Shown here: piece by piece, positions 36,529-49,024 of the stretch
Numbering within the stretch: position 1 is the stretch's first letter
Layout of the letters: every line of letters begins with the position of its first letter
Source: Crocodylus rhombifer
Lineage: Eukaryota; Chordata; Crocodylia; Crocodylidae
DNA length: 64,000 bases
Assembly (NCBI GenBank): GCA_038503035.1
Contig: JAVSML010025211.1
Location: 310,001 to 374,000, forward strand
Direction: 5' to 3'
Made by a program: the position numbers and the translations under genes
Notes under the pieces: model-generated
Databases searched by the model: none
What the model saw: the letters and a program-made list of their open reading frames with translations, nothing else
Told to the model about the DNA's origin: nothing

Positions 36529-38005
36529 TTATGCTTTTTTTTCTGAACATTTTCCCCTATTGCTGCTGCCTGTGCACCTCCAGTAATGTAGGCAGGTCAG
36601 CAGTGGTTGCTATTACCTATGTCACTGTATTGCACAGTTTCTCTCTTAACAGTGTTCAGTAGGATGGTGCTTAAAGTGACAGCAGCTGTCTGAACATCTC
36701 CGTACACCTGCTCCCTCACAGATGCTTCTACTGTTGTTTCATTGGTGTGAGAAACACTGAAGTTAGAAATTGCCATAGATGCAGCTATCAACTGTGAATT
36801 TTAGGATCTGGCCATGACATACATGTTATCCCTTTAAACTTGTCAAAAATGACATGGAATCTTAATTTATAGCCTACCCTAACATTAGCCAGGCCAGAGA
36901 GACATTGACTTTGTCCAGTCTAAAAATGAAACAACTCTTAATTTGACCTTCAATGGAAGGTAGGTAGAGACTACAAACTGCTTGTTTTAGTCAATTGATT
37001 GCTTTTTTATAGAATAAAGAAGCTTAAAAGTTTTTTACAATAAATTTTGCTTACACTTTCCTTAGAAATATCAAGAATAGCAAATTTTATTTTTCTTTGC
37101 ATAGACAAAATCATTGTTTTAGGACTGACAAATTAGCATTTGAACGAAAGGGCGTGTTGCTTGCATGTATTTAGCAGCACTTAGCTAAATAGGTATTTAC
37201 AAAGGTCATATTTTGATGTAGAATAAGTGAAATTATTCCCTCCTTTTAGTTGCTTAGTTTTTTAATATCTTGTGATATCATAATGACAGGAGCTTTCATC
37301 AGTCAGCTCAGGTCCTTCAGAAAAATATGAGCAGAAAGAAATAATTTCCCCAATGTTGCTTTTAAAAAAAAAAAGAAAGAAAAGCAAAGCCAAAAAATAA
37401 GGAACAACAACAACAACAAAGACCAGCAGAATTTCCTTCTCAATATACTTTTGCAGGTCATCTTAAGCTTCTTCCTGTTGTTGTTAGTGATTTGCGATGC
37501 CAAATTGTTCTGAGGTCATGTTTTCTACTGCAGTTCTTAAGCAGAATTAAGTGATTTTAAGGAGTGTGTTCCTGGGTTTCATCAGCTTGTCAGATCCTTA
37601 GTGTTATTTTAAGTTAGTCTTTTGTGTTTTCGTGTGTTTACTTCTGTATGTTGTTTTTTTAATTTCTACCTTGACACAGTATGTCACGTAAGATGCTCTG
37701 TGACAGTTTTTAAAGGTGACCTGTTTTGTTTTTTTTTTAACTGGACCTTTTAATGAAAAACGATATTCTGAAAAGTTTGCTTTTAACCTCTCTTGACCCC
37801 AAAAAGGAGAGAAAAAGAAAGACTTTCCTGCTTAGATAAACCTGAAATATAAAGTCAATTTTTCCTTGTTTGTAGTAGAGGAAACCTTTGATATATCAGA
37901 GGACAATGAAAATATGTATTGTGAACTCTCTCACTGAAATAAGTAGGCAAAGACATTGAATCTTCTTAACAGAGACAACATATCTCCAAATGTTAGGCAT
38001 AAAAA
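36529..38005. other. A+T-rich intron sequence
   Basis: Nothing recognised beyond simple A- and T-rich runs, including (CAA)n near 37405. Confidence 0.55.
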
Positions 38006-38013
38006 CTAAATAG

Positions 38014-38439
38014 TAGATGTGCATCTATACACAGGTCTGATACCGGATTGGTATCGATATAAAGAAAATTTGCTATATTGGAAATCAGTGCAATGGGGTT
38101 GATAGTTTGGCCGATTAAATGCCCATGCTGTGTGCAGCATACAGGCAGTGAGGAGCATAGCTTGGCAGTGTGGAGAGCTGCCTCCAGCTGGTCAATCCGT
38201 GTGGTGAAAAGGGAGTGGGGAGGGAAGAGGTGTGGAGGAGCAGATCAACACCCCCCCCTGTAGTGAGGGAGGGGGCAGAGGGTGCCCAGCTGGGGCAGGA
38301 TAAAACTGAGGCTTGTGGGGGGGGAGTGGCTCCTGTGTTGCTTGCACTGGGAGGGTAAGGGGGGCACATATTCCACCCAGATCTGCGTGGGGTGGGGGGC
38401 TGTTATCAGCCCCAAAAAATCTCTATCTGTGCACCCCTA
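38014..38439. mobile_element. hAT-type element, family A, copy 2
   Basis: Flanked by the identical 8-mer CTAAATAG (38006-38013 and 38440-38447). Left end TAGATGTGCATCTATA; right end (reverse complement) TAGGGGTGCACAGATAGAGA, almost the same as the left end of the 21762 copy. It shares CTGCCTCCAGCTGGT and the following GTGTGGT-GAAAAGGG-like stretch with that copy. Non-coding. Confidence 0.95.
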
Positions 38440-38469
38440 CTAAATAGACATCAATGAAAACAAACACTA

Positions 38470-38672
38470 GGGGTACCTGTACACATGCTCCAACATACTG
38501 TAACTACAGTGTGTTGGAGCAGACTTGATTTAATTGAGATGGTAATTACTGCGCTCCAGCAGACAACAGTGTCACATGTATCAGCATCCCTGTGCTGAAA
38601 AATGGCAGCAGGGACATTTTAACTAAAGCTTGTGTCTCTCCCCCTTGTCCCGGAGCATGTGTATAAACGCCC
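38470..38672. mobile_element. 203-bp MITE with TA target (Tc1/mariner-like)
   Basis: Ends GGGGTACCTGTACACATGCT and (reverse complement) GGGCGTTTATACACATGCTC form a roughly 22-bp inverted repeat bordered on each side by TA, the duplication made by Tc1/mariner transposases. The interior (GTTGGAGCAGACTTG) is shared with the diverged copy at 54906. Confidence 0.82.
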
Positions 38673-38674
38673 TA

Positions 38675-38783
38675 TATCAGTAATCTGTCTAGAAAACCCT
38701 TTGCTTTTCAGTTGTTCAGCTTTTACTCATGCGCGCTAATAATGTTGTCATAGGCTTCTCATTGTCAAAACAGGTCTGTGTTT
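38675..38783. other. Intron sequence between two MITEs
   Basis: Short unassigned stretch. Confidence 0.5.
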
Positions 38784-38895
38784 ATTGTAGGATAACTAAC
38801 ACGTAAAAATAATGTGAAAAATTCTAGTGGAGACAAGGTATGCTGGTTTTTAGCGTAGGGTATCAAGATCAGGTCAGAATTCTGCCTACAGTTCA
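38784..38895. mobile_element. MITE fragment, family C, copy 1
   Basis: Reads GGATAACTAACACGTAAAAA, then AAATTCTAGTGGAGACAAGG. This is clearly related to 43571-43690 over about 110 bp. Ends are not defined. Confidence 0.65.
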
Positions 38896-41800
38896 CCTCA
38901 CCTACAACTTCACAGTTAAAACTAACAGTACACTTTCTTGACTACAGTTTAATAGAGGATAGTGTTTGTATGCTAGTTTCTCACTATTAAACAAACAAGC
39001 AAACAAACTTTTTGCAGTGCTTTAGTCTTCCTGGGTAGATGCACTTACATTTTTAAGGTAAGCACCAATAGAAAACAGCATTTTTTCTTTTAAACAAAAA
39101 GTATTTTAAAAAAATAAAACAAACTTTTCCAAGCTACCTTACCACATTTAAAGGTGGGGGGAAGAGGCATGCAAAATGTTTTTCTTTCCTTTGCAGTTAC
39201 CTTTTGACTTATTTATGCATACAGGGTTTTCTGTTTCATGCTGAAATATTTAAAGAAAATGTCCCTCTAGAAATTTTCATTTATAGTAGTATTGTCTGCT
39301 GAAGAAATCTAAGGATAATTACTCCTAGACGAACGTTAATGGATTTGGAAAAGCAATTCATGCACAGAAATGTTGGTTGTGACTTCTAAATTCCTTGTGT
39401 TGTCAGATTCCACTTTTAGAAATGTCATGAGGCTGGGGGAGCCCTTGCCCAGCAGCTAAGAGCTGGCATAAGCAGAGATGAAGCCTCCCTGTTCTCTGTT
39501 CGGCCAAACATGGAACAAAGGAAGTTCTAGGAAAAGGAGGCCATAAGAAAGCAGAGTAATCCTTAATTGCTCAGTCACTTGAACTCTGTGCTATGCAATA
39601 TGTGGTATAGTAGCACTGTGGGAACCTCTTTCCAAAGTAGCTTGTGTGCTGTGTGCCTTTTTACCTTTTTTGGATAATAGTTTGGGTTCAGTCACCACAC
39701 ACACAATTCTGGTTTAACAAACTCAAGTAATCAGTCAGATTGTTCCCACAAGCAGTATCCTGATTCCATAGTTATAAGATCCTTCTAATTGGGTACTGTA
39801 CTTGGGTATTTGTAGTCTTACCTGGAGAGAGAGACTTACGGTTCCATCTTTTTAAAGGCCAGAAACTCCATAGCAGTTGTGCTGAGCTGTTTATGAGCCA
39901 AAACTTTAATACCCTTCTTAGAGAATGTACCTTCAGCTTTAGTTTTGATCCTCTGTTTATTTCTCTAAGACAGGAAGTGTAACCAGATAGTTTCCACGCT
40001 GTACTACGCAGGATTATCGCATGTTTCGTATCTATCAAACATCCCATCTCCTGCAGTCTGGCTTTACCTGTTAGTCAGATAACAGTAACAGGACATGAAC
40101 CTTAGTCTAAGATTTCTTGCTATGCTTTGCTTTTCTTTTCTTATGGTCTCCTGACAGGATTTCATTACTTTCATCCTGTCTGTCTCCCTGAGACACTGCA
40201 AACTCCATTATGTCTTTGTAGGAGTTAAGATTCAATTGCCCCTATGACTCCACAGTAATTGCCTTATACATTTTAAATATGTGACATGGGATGACTCGGC
40301 AGAATCTGGGGTCCCCTAGGCAGGGGCTGTCACCCTGTTACAGTTCATTATGCTTTTACAAGGAGGAAGACAGCCTGCTGAGAGAGGCAAATGCGCCCAA
40401 ACCTACAAACATCCTCTTTTGGTTGAAGAACACTTGAAAACTACACTGGAAGGGGCAGGGAAAACCAATGAGGCAAACATGGGCAAAAGCAATTAGTATA
40501 TGGGACAACTTGGGATGAAGGAAGTTTGAGAGATACCGAGATAAATTTAGAAACAGTTTCCTTGTTTTTAGGGTTTCCATTTTGTAGTATGGTTTCTTAC
40601 ATTGATTTAATTAATACTTCCTTGTAATTGGTTAGAGGGACAAAAATTTTAGGAAAGACTCTCCCTCAGTTGAAGGGGTGTGTAAATCCCAAAAAATATA
40701 TATATGTGAAAACTGAAGCTGGAATCACTGCAGATGATTAGTAGTCATTACATAAAACTCTGTAATGTGGTTATTCTTAAATTAAAATTTCCCACAAAAA
40801 TTCTTAGTTGCAGTTAAAAAGTACCAGAACTGATGGTGACCAATTTTGATAGACATGTGCTCTGACTTAATTTTATAACTTACCTACTTCTCCTTGCAGG
40901 TGGAGGTTTATAAGAAACATATGATAAGACCCATAACTCTGACTTCACTGCCTATCACTTTGGCTTTTTGAAGTAAAAATAGTCTTTTTACTATCACTTC
41001 AGGAAATCATCCTTTAACCAGCAAATATACCACCAACTCTAAAATAGACCAGATTAAGCCAGGCTCAGTGTACCCATCTAATTATGTAAAATTGGTAAAT
41101 AGGAGTATAATATGAGAATATCAGTACTTAATTTATGTTAATCCATCAAAATTTAGTTTATAACATAATCAATATAACAAGGTCTTATTATATTTGTAAT
41201 TGAAAAGGCAACATGACTTATAAAATTGTTTTTGTTGCAATTGCCTTGTGGTATTAATTAGATTTGGTTTCTTCAAGTGTTTTGATTATGAGAGGAAAAC
41301 TAGGTTCGGTTTACCCTAATCAGTTCCTGCCTGCTGACCTGGTTACCTGTACAAGTGTTCTCTGTCAGCCTCCACACATCTGTTCTTTGACCCATTTTCC
41401 TTACTGAATCTAGCTTTAGGCTCAGTTCTTATTCTTGTCCTTTAACACTTAAAGAAAAAATTGATCTTAAAAAAATTAAATTCTGAATTTTCTAAACTGT
41501 GAAAAATCTGTACCATAAATTAAGAAAAGAGCTTAAAATCTGACATTCCTGGCAAATTAACATTGTTCCATTTGAAAAATTCTAAGCCTAACAAAGATGT
41601 ATTACAAGTGATACAAGTAGCATTGCTAATTTAAAGTAAGAAATGTGTATGTGAAATTATAAAATATACATGACCACACAAGATCTACTTTGATACAGAT
41701 TAAAAGTTTAAACTGTTAATGTATGTCTTTCAGCAGATGATTTTGGTAACCACAAAGAGCACTCAAATTGTAAAAACAGAGGAAATAAAAACTGTCTGGC

Positions 41801-43570
41801 ATGAAAAACAGATTTTAATATGATTATTAACTGCAGGTTTTCTAAATTAAAGGCAAGGAGATCTCAGATTTCATACTTGTGAAGTAATATCATTTGCTTG
41901 CCTTAGAGGATGTAAACTGATTCTGCTTGCCTCTGTGGCCACTAATCTCTTGAATTCAGGTTGCAGTAGCAGACTGATAGAGGATTTGCTGTTTGCATGG
42001 AAAGAGGACCAGGTAGGCAGCAAAACAATAGGCAGGTGGATAGATTTAAGCAGACTTTCCTCATTAGTATGGTGCCTGACAGCATGAGCTAAGAGGTGTT
42101 CAGTTTTATGATCTTCCCCATATGTCCAAAAAAAAGTGATGATGAAATGATTAACAGGCTCTGAGATTTAGGCTGAGGTCCTGGGTATATAATAAAGTTG
42201 AACTTGTATGGTTTATAATAAAAGAGCTTGATGATTTTTTTTTTTTTAAAAAGGTACAAACTAAATTCATTAGCTTATTAGGGAAAACCTCTAAACAATA
42301 AATGATTCATAAGTACAAGTTTATTCATTGGACTTGTTTAGGTGTTTCATCCCTAGAAAACCCATTTTTATGAATGTTGATTTCTTAATCTGTATTGTAC
42401 ACAGTGAAACATAACGTGCTTGTAATATGTACGCTTTAAAACCCTAGTTATTGCAATCATGAATCATTGGCAGTCTAATACTGTGGTACTCTAAAACATA
42501 AGATTGAAGTACCTTGTATATTAATGGATCTGTTCTCAGAACAGTTCTGTGAATCAGAGAAATATTTTTGGGGAAATGAGGAAGAGAAGGTTTAGGCCCA
42601 GATCTACAAAAGTACCTAAAATGGGGTTTGGATTAAATTTAGGCTCCTCCAGCTAAGTGAGATCCTCAACCCCCACCTATCTTTATGGGTGACAGACTTT
42701 TGCCAGTATATTTCCCTAGGTTCCTAAAATTCTGCTTCTTCATATGCTCAGAGTTGCCTTCATTTTGGAAGGACTGACCAGCTTGGTGCTGTCTCAGGTC
42801 TAATATCAAAAGAATCCTCAAACCAGGCCTTTATCAACCTATGTCCATTGAGGCTTCTGTGAGCTTAGAGTTTGGGAGCTGCTGCTGCATGTGATAGTTA
42901 AATTTCCTGTTAAAATCATGGGATTTTTTTTTTTGACAGATCAGTCCCATAGTGGATAGTGTTACTCAGTTGGATATGTTTTTTGACTCTAGAAAAAGTG
43001 GCAACCATCTCAAATACCTGCTATAATTATAACAAGGATTCAAAGAATATTTTCAATCCGTATGTTAAATAATGGAGTCTTTCTGATCAACAAAATATTA
43101 AATGCTCTTTTTAGGAAGATACCTTGTACATATTTCTAAAGCTTTTTTTTGAACTATAATGTCAAAAACATACAATACTGTCTGACTGAATGTTTCACTG
43201 AACCCTTAATATTTGAAGCCTGCTTGCCTGACTTCTGTTGTTTGTTTCATGAAGTACTGATTTTGGGATCTGTATCATGTGGCAGTTGATACAGAACTTT
43301 GGCACAGAACCAGAAGATCTTATAGACAATTACACTTTGTATGGAAGGGCTAGTTATGTCTACTGTGGAAACACTCCATGCTTGCTCTGTAGTTAGGAAA
43401 CAGCTGCATTTTGAAAAAAAAAAAGGCTTGAGCCTTTGCATCTTATTGCATCTGGTCCCTTAATGTCAGAAGGTTTGTAAAATCACCAGGTTTAAAAATC
43501 CCACTCCAGCTTCGCAGTCTAAAAATGAAATTTAAAGAATGCATTTGTGTTTACAAGTCTCATCTTCATT
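38896..43570. other. A+T-rich intron sequence
   Basis: Several kilobases of A+T-rich DNA without a recognised transposon, gene or RNA. Homopolymers up to about 13 T lie near 42235. Confidence 0.55.
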
Positions 43571-43690
43571 AAGACAGGTTCTTAACTAACATGATATAAA
43601 ATTCTAGTAAAGACAATGCAGTTTGTAGTTTTGCGTGATGTAGCAGGTCAAGGTAAATGCTGAATTCCCTTATGGTAGGATAACTAATGC
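43571..43690. mobile_element. MITE fragment, family C, copy 2
   Basis: Contains TTAACTAACATGATATAAAA, then ATTCTAGTAAAGACAATG and GTAAATGCTGAATTCCCT, matching the 38784 copy. It ends in AGGATAACTAATG, which forms a perfect hairpin with the start of the next element. Confidence 0.7.
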
Positions 43691-43704
43691 TCATTAGTTA
43701 TCCT
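43677..43704. repeat. Perfect 13-bp palindrome with 2-base loop at a MITE junction
   Basis: AGGATAACTAATG, CT, then CATTAGTTATCCT: perfect stems of 13 bp. The palindrome spans the point where two related elements meet head to head. Confidence 0.95.
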
Positions 43705-43866
43705 GCTGTGTAAAATCCCAGTGGACAAAAGGCTCAGAGTAGATTTTACCCTGAGTTAACTGAGAGGAGCCAAAGGTGGCCACAACAGTGTTGATCTCCC
43801 TTAGCTATCTTGCTAGGCAAAATACAATGTCTTTTCTGTGTGATTTTACAGCAGGATTACTAATGC
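43690..43866. mobile_element. MITE with related inverted ends, family C
   Basis: Left end CATTAGTTATCCTGCTGTGT; right end (reverse complement) CATTAGTAATCCTGCTGTAA. The inverted repeats are about 25 bp. The element is about 175 bp and non-coding. Confidence 0.78.
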
Positions 43867-44100
43867 ATGTTGGCTTTCTTGCATTTAAAATCTTAGCTTC
43901 TTAATTTGATAGTTAAACTCATTTCATTCAAATTCATTTACCCTACAACAGAACAAAGGTTCAAAGCTAATACCGCTTTTAGGTTAATTTACAAACCACC
44001 ACAGACTGAAGGACTAATAATTGAGCTTGTTAGCAGGGGTTGGTAAAATACCCTAGACTTGTTCTGGGAAACTTCATCATATATATCAGCAATACAGCAG
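43867..44100. other. Intron sequence
   Basis: Nothing recognised. Confidence 0.5.
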
Positions 44101-45620
44101 GTACAAAGCTGAAAGCCTCACACTTTTACTTGCCTCAGTGGGACTCCCATGGACCATCTTTGATTCTACCTAGAGCTGAACTTTGGCCTACATGCTAAGT
44201 TCAGGGCCTTCCTAACCTAGTCCCTGCCTTGGACAGGTTTTTGTCTCCCTAAATAAGTGGTTAAAAGCCTTCCAGGCAACAAGATCCATGATCCTGCAGA
44301 GACCCTTGGATACAAGCAAATTTTAAAGCTTGCTAAAGGACAAGAGTACTCTATCCTGAGAACAAAACATCAAGGATCAATACAAAACAGTGTCACCATA
44401 TCCTAGTTTTGACCATTGATGTTTATCTTCAGGTAGGCCCCTTTCTTCCTATCAGGCACGTATACCTCCTTGCTTTTGTAACATCCTGCACCAGATGAAG
44501 AGTGTGCACAGAAACCTGGACACGGACAGTAAAAACAGATGCATAAATTACTTAAAGCCTGTGCTTAGAACCCTCTTACCAACCTGAATGCAGCTGCCAA
44601 AGCAGCTAAGGTAGTAAACACCTTCATCAATCCTGGTGGTCTACAGCCTGCATCTGAAGTGAGTACCATATGCAGAAGCCTTCTCAGATAGCATGGATGG
44701 ATCAGCTGTCTGTGTCAGTAGTTGGCAACCTTTTCCCAGTGGTAGACTGGACAGACATGGTTTGGGTCCAAACCAGGCCAGCTCTAGTATTCGGGGGCCA
44801 CCAGCCCTTTTCTGTGTTGCTTAACCTTTGGCATTGGGAAAGCTCCTCATCAACCAGTCACAGCATGGTGCAGGCCTAACCCCCAGCTGTGGCACAACAT
44901 AGATGCAGACCTTCATTGCCAGAATTCCTCCAAAGCCTGCTGCTGCTGAAGATGCCTGGCTCTACAGGCTGGATTTGGCTCATGGGCTGTAGGTTGCTGA
45001 CCCCCCAGTCTATATTCCACCCATTCCCAGAGCTTAGTGCATTCATCTATCTGGACATCTAAAGGATGTTAATCCAAATGTTATGGATCTGACCCACACT
45101 GTTATTGATGTCATTTCTGATCATTATAGCTGATGCATAATTTAGGCAAGGAATCTTCCCTTCCTCCTTCAAACATGCAAGAATCAGTTAACCCTGAAGA
45201 AATCTGCCTGTATACACATCAGTCTAGCGAACAGTGTCAAACCTACCATTCTGGACAAGTTCACAGCGAAGCAAACCAAAGACCCTCTAATTGAAACACC
45301 CCAGATCAGTTTAGGTTCAGGTCAGGACATAGAACTGAGCATACTATGGTAACCCCAAAAGATGGTCTCTTCTTGTCCTACCATGGATAGAGGATAGACA
45401 TCCATCCCTTTTCTTTCTGTACCCCTCTGAAGCACTTGATACTGTTCACCATCAGGTATCATGGTGGTATTACTGACTCACCTGAGATGGGTGGCAGTCA
45501 GCTAGTCAGCAGGACTAGTCAGAGGATCAAAGTTGTCTACTCCTACCACCATTCTGTTAGCACAGGTGATCTGGAAAATGGCTCTAAAGTTCTAAACCTT
45601 GATGATGATCTGAGTTGCAT
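44101..45620 (+). mobile_element. L2/L3-type LINE reverse-transcriptase remnant, split by a hAT insertion
   Basis: From about 45305 the + strand reads QFRFRSGHRTEHTMVTPKD, matching the conserved QSGFRPGHSTETALV.LTD block. Shortly after comes SLFFLYPSEALDTVHHQ, matching LLDLSAAFDTVDH at the first catalytic aspartate region. Then TSQRIKVV follows where RSQ.V is usual. Frames shift between blocks. The left edge (about 44100) is a guess based on composition. The element is inactive. Confidence 0.75.
44716..45007. mobile_element. hAT-type element inserted in the LINE remnant
   Basis: Left end CAGTAGTTGGCAACC; right end (reverse complement) CTGGGGGGTCAGCAACC. The flanks TCTGTGT and TCTATAT are a weak target duplication (5 of 7). 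The CAG(T/G)GGT(T)GGCAACC-type end is typical of amniote hAT elements. Confidence 0.65.
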
Positions 45621-46687
45621 ATGAATATGATCCTATGGAATGGAATTTTTGGTTTTATGCTTTTGGAGGTTTTTTAATTGGGAAGTTGCATTCCAAACAT
45701 TACACTGAAGCCATGGATAAACATTAGCTTAATGTGGTTTCAAAAGGAGAAGGGTAGCTGTTGCTTTGGATCACTGCAGCAGTTTGTTGCGCTGTAAAAG
45801 TTAGAACAAATTGCATCAAAAGTGCTCTAATTTTAGCTCTGCTTCATTCAGCATTGAAGTTGGAGTGATTCAGTTTATTTGCATTGCTTTAGGCTCACAC
45901 ACGTCACAGTCAGCACTTAACAGCTACTGAGCACACCAGCACGGCCGCAGCAGGTCCACCACCCCTTTTGAAACTGAAAGTTTCTGTGCCTTAAAAAACA
46001 TGTTGCAAAGTCTAACAGTGGGTAGTTGGGAAATGGCAGAGTTGAAGCTGGCCATGCAAAGCTGTGTAGGTTCTGAAAATGTTATCATCAGGTTTGAATG
46101 CTGTATTGCTTTCAAGCCTGTATGATATGATCTGTGCCTTTGCCAGTTACCACTCCCAAGAGAGGAATTGACGTTTTCTCTGGTACATTTTCTGGAATAT
46201 GTAGAAGTCTGCTAAAAGTGAACTTCTGCAAGCAGATTTACATCTCAAAAGTGATATTCTTCAGTGAAAGATGTATTCAGTGGTACAAATTCAAGAAAAT
46301 GCTTTGGGAGAAAACAATGATGTCATCGAGAAAATAATTTCTCAACTGTTCACTGCTACAGTTGCTATTTCTGATGTTAGATTGGAATTTCATTCTTTGG
46401 CCTGGTGCAATCAAATGTTAGAAATGGGACAGGGATAGGTAGAGCTTCAATTATTATTTTTGTTCTTTTTAATCATCAAAACACTCAGTGAAAACACTGC
46501 TAAATAGGATAGATAACAGAAGATTAGTGACTCTTAAATGTGGATTGTAATACTATATTGTATTATTATTATTTAAAATGTTGCATTTGTGACATAGATA
46601 TTGATATATTTATAACTCAATATTTGAGAATTGTGTATTAAAACAATGTCAGAATTTGAACATTCTAACATCTTAGCAGAAGATGGG
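45621..46687. other. A+T-rich intron sequence
   Basis: Nothing recognised. Confidence 0.55.
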
Positions 46688-46695
46688 GTAGAGAC

Positions 46696-47315
46696 AAGGG
46701 CTGTGTGAAGTTTGATCACTGATTCGATTCAGAGGAATTCAGAAAGATTTGATAATTCGGACATAGACACAGCTTTAAATGTTTTTTCTACATGCCTCAA
46801 GGTACTAAGCGGCTCATGAATGATGAGATGCTGGGATGGATGGAGCATCCCACGGGAGCACAGGGGGTCCCCAGCGCATTTGGCAGTGGACCCAGAAGTG
46901 GACCACAAGCACCAGGGAATGTGTGGGGGACCCCTCCTCTGCCCCCCGGCTCAGCGACTGGTGTCTCCTGGGTCTGGGGGGGCACCTGGGGTCCCACCAT
47001 GACTGATTTCTGAGTCCACTTCTGGTCCACTTCTGAATTCGCTGCCAAGCACACAGGGGGGCCCCCCAGGCTCCTGTGGGACAGTCCATCTGCCCCACCA
47101 TTGCAGCGTTCACAACCCGCGCCTGGTACGTTGAGGTATGTAGAAAAAGCATTTAAAGTTGTGTCTGTGTCCAAATTGCTGATTCTCTGAATCAGCATCA
47201 AATCTTCAGATTCAGCTGAATGGAATTGGGACAGTGATCCGAATCAACAGATTGAATCACTGTCCCTGACTTGGGCTGAATCTGAATCGAATACGGTCCA
47301 TTTTGCACACCCATA
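46696..47315. mobile_element. hAT-type element, family B, copy 2
   Basis: Left end AAGGGCTGTGTGAAGTTTGA; right end (reverse complement) TATGGGTGTGCAAAATGG. Flanking 8-mers GTAGAGAC and GCAGAGAT match at 6 of 8. The subterminal GATTCGATTCAGAGGAATTC and GAATCGAATACG repeats are shared with the 24266 copy. The G+C-rich core gives long overlapping open frames that are not genes. Confidence 0.85.
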
Positions 47316-47323
47316 GCAGAGAT

Positions 47324-49024
47324 GTAGCTTATTGACTAATTGAATCAGAAAGGCTTAAGTAGGAGATCTCCCTAAATAATGGGGTAGACTTATCAATTTT
47401 CACAGGCTGATCGCAGCATAAAGTTCTAATTCTGTGGTCATTTTGTGGTGGCTATGCACCTTGGCACTGATTTGAGACCCTGTTGGGAAGTAGGGTCAAG
47501 GGGGTGGTTGCCATCTTTATTGCTGGCTACCGTTCAGCAGTCCTGCCTCTCAGCGCTGATTGATGGAGAGGCCTTGGTGGGGGGGAAGGAGGGGGACAAG
47601 GGGGCAGCTGCCATCTTGTCTGCTGCCCTTTGTGTTGCGGCACTTTTTGCTCTTGGCAGTGAGGACCACTGGCTCCAACTGGGGAGCCAGCATTTTACTA
47701 CTTTTAAGTTTTTTCAGTTGTTGATTTTTGCAGACAATCTTGAATTTCACAGTTTCTGCAGAATCTGTGAAAATGGGAATTAAGTAGGTCCCTTGGCAGA
47801 GTAAGCTCACAGTGCATCAGATGCATTGTAATGCTAACACTAAATAAATGTGTAGTTCCCAGGACTAGTCTAACATACGATGCGACTACAAGGCACTTTT
47901 CTCCCTATTCGTTTCCTTCCTCCCCCACTAACTTCATAAATCTTTATTTAAAGAGACGACTTTCAGGTCGATTACATTACTGTTTCATTGTTTTGAGTGT
48001 ACATCCTTTCTTGTTTGTACAACTAACACCTACTACTTTTCTGAAAAGAAAATTGCAAACATTGGAATATGCATCTCTCAAATTAGTGTATATTTACATT
48101 TTGCATTTTATTCAGCTCATATCAGTCAATTTAATTTTGTATCTTTTCTTCATGTCTAAAGAGCCTGCATTCTAAAAAAAAAAAAAAAATGGAGTGATTT
48201 TTTTTTTTCATATGAAAACTGCAAGAACAGTTATTTTTTAAATTGGGCTTGTGATTTTTCCTGCTTATGTGTGATTTAACTGCTTGTATAGGGTATAAAA
48301 GAAAGCTCCAAAATAATTATTTTGGCAGGGAAAAAAAATCAAAGTTTGCTGCTGCTTTTACTTTCACAATTAAGTCTAGTTTGTCTTCTCCCTCTATACA
48401 AGTGAAAATGGCTACTTGGTATGAATGTCCAGCCCTTGATCCTCTGGGTCTTCATGTGCAGATAACTCTTTTCCTACTTCATTTTACCAGTGTTTCAGAA
48501 TAGCTGTTTTTGCTCATTGCTCATTTTCCAAATGTCTCGTTGCAAAAGCTGCTTATTCTGGGTTTTGTGCCCATTAGGACACTGCATCTTACTGGGCATG
48601 CAGACTTTTTATACCGGGGGACCAGTGTCTAGCAGAAAAGTTCTCAACCATGCCGCGCCCTTTTCTAATATAATTTTAAGGTTTGGAATTTAAGGCTTAA
48701 CAATAAAGAAATAAATGCTGAAAAGTTAAACTATCACTTGTAATAATCTGTGGTGCTAATGAATATATATCGAATACAACTTAGTTTACATCATTTTTAA
48801 AAATAAACCATCTGATTAGGCTAAGCCCCAAAGATAAATCTGTTTAACGATTTAAAATTGGCATGGCTCTTGATTAAGACTTAGCAGAAGAGCATAGTAT
48901 GATAGCATAGCAGTGTTTTTATGTATTAAAAATCTATTTTGCATAAGTTGTTTGTGATATTTTTAACTATGAAGTGCTAAAAATGCAATTTTTGAATTAA
49001 GCTTTTTTATTTTTTTTGAAACAG
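47324..49024. other. Last part of the 14.7-kb intron
   Basis: A G+C-rich patch at 47450-47690 may be an old repeat. A16 at 48174-48189 and T11 at 48198-48208 are the longest simple runs. The end contains the T-rich tract and ACAG acceptor of the 49-nt exon. Confidence 0.5.

Noticed and set aside
36142..36546. 134-codon open frame
   Set aside because: It spans a hAT-type element and both its target duplications, so the frame is a by-product of the element's repetitive GGCAGAG sequence.
46797..47201. 134-codon minus-strand open frame with overlapping frames on the other strand
   Set aside because: It falls wholly inside a non-autonomous hAT element with G+C-rich core.
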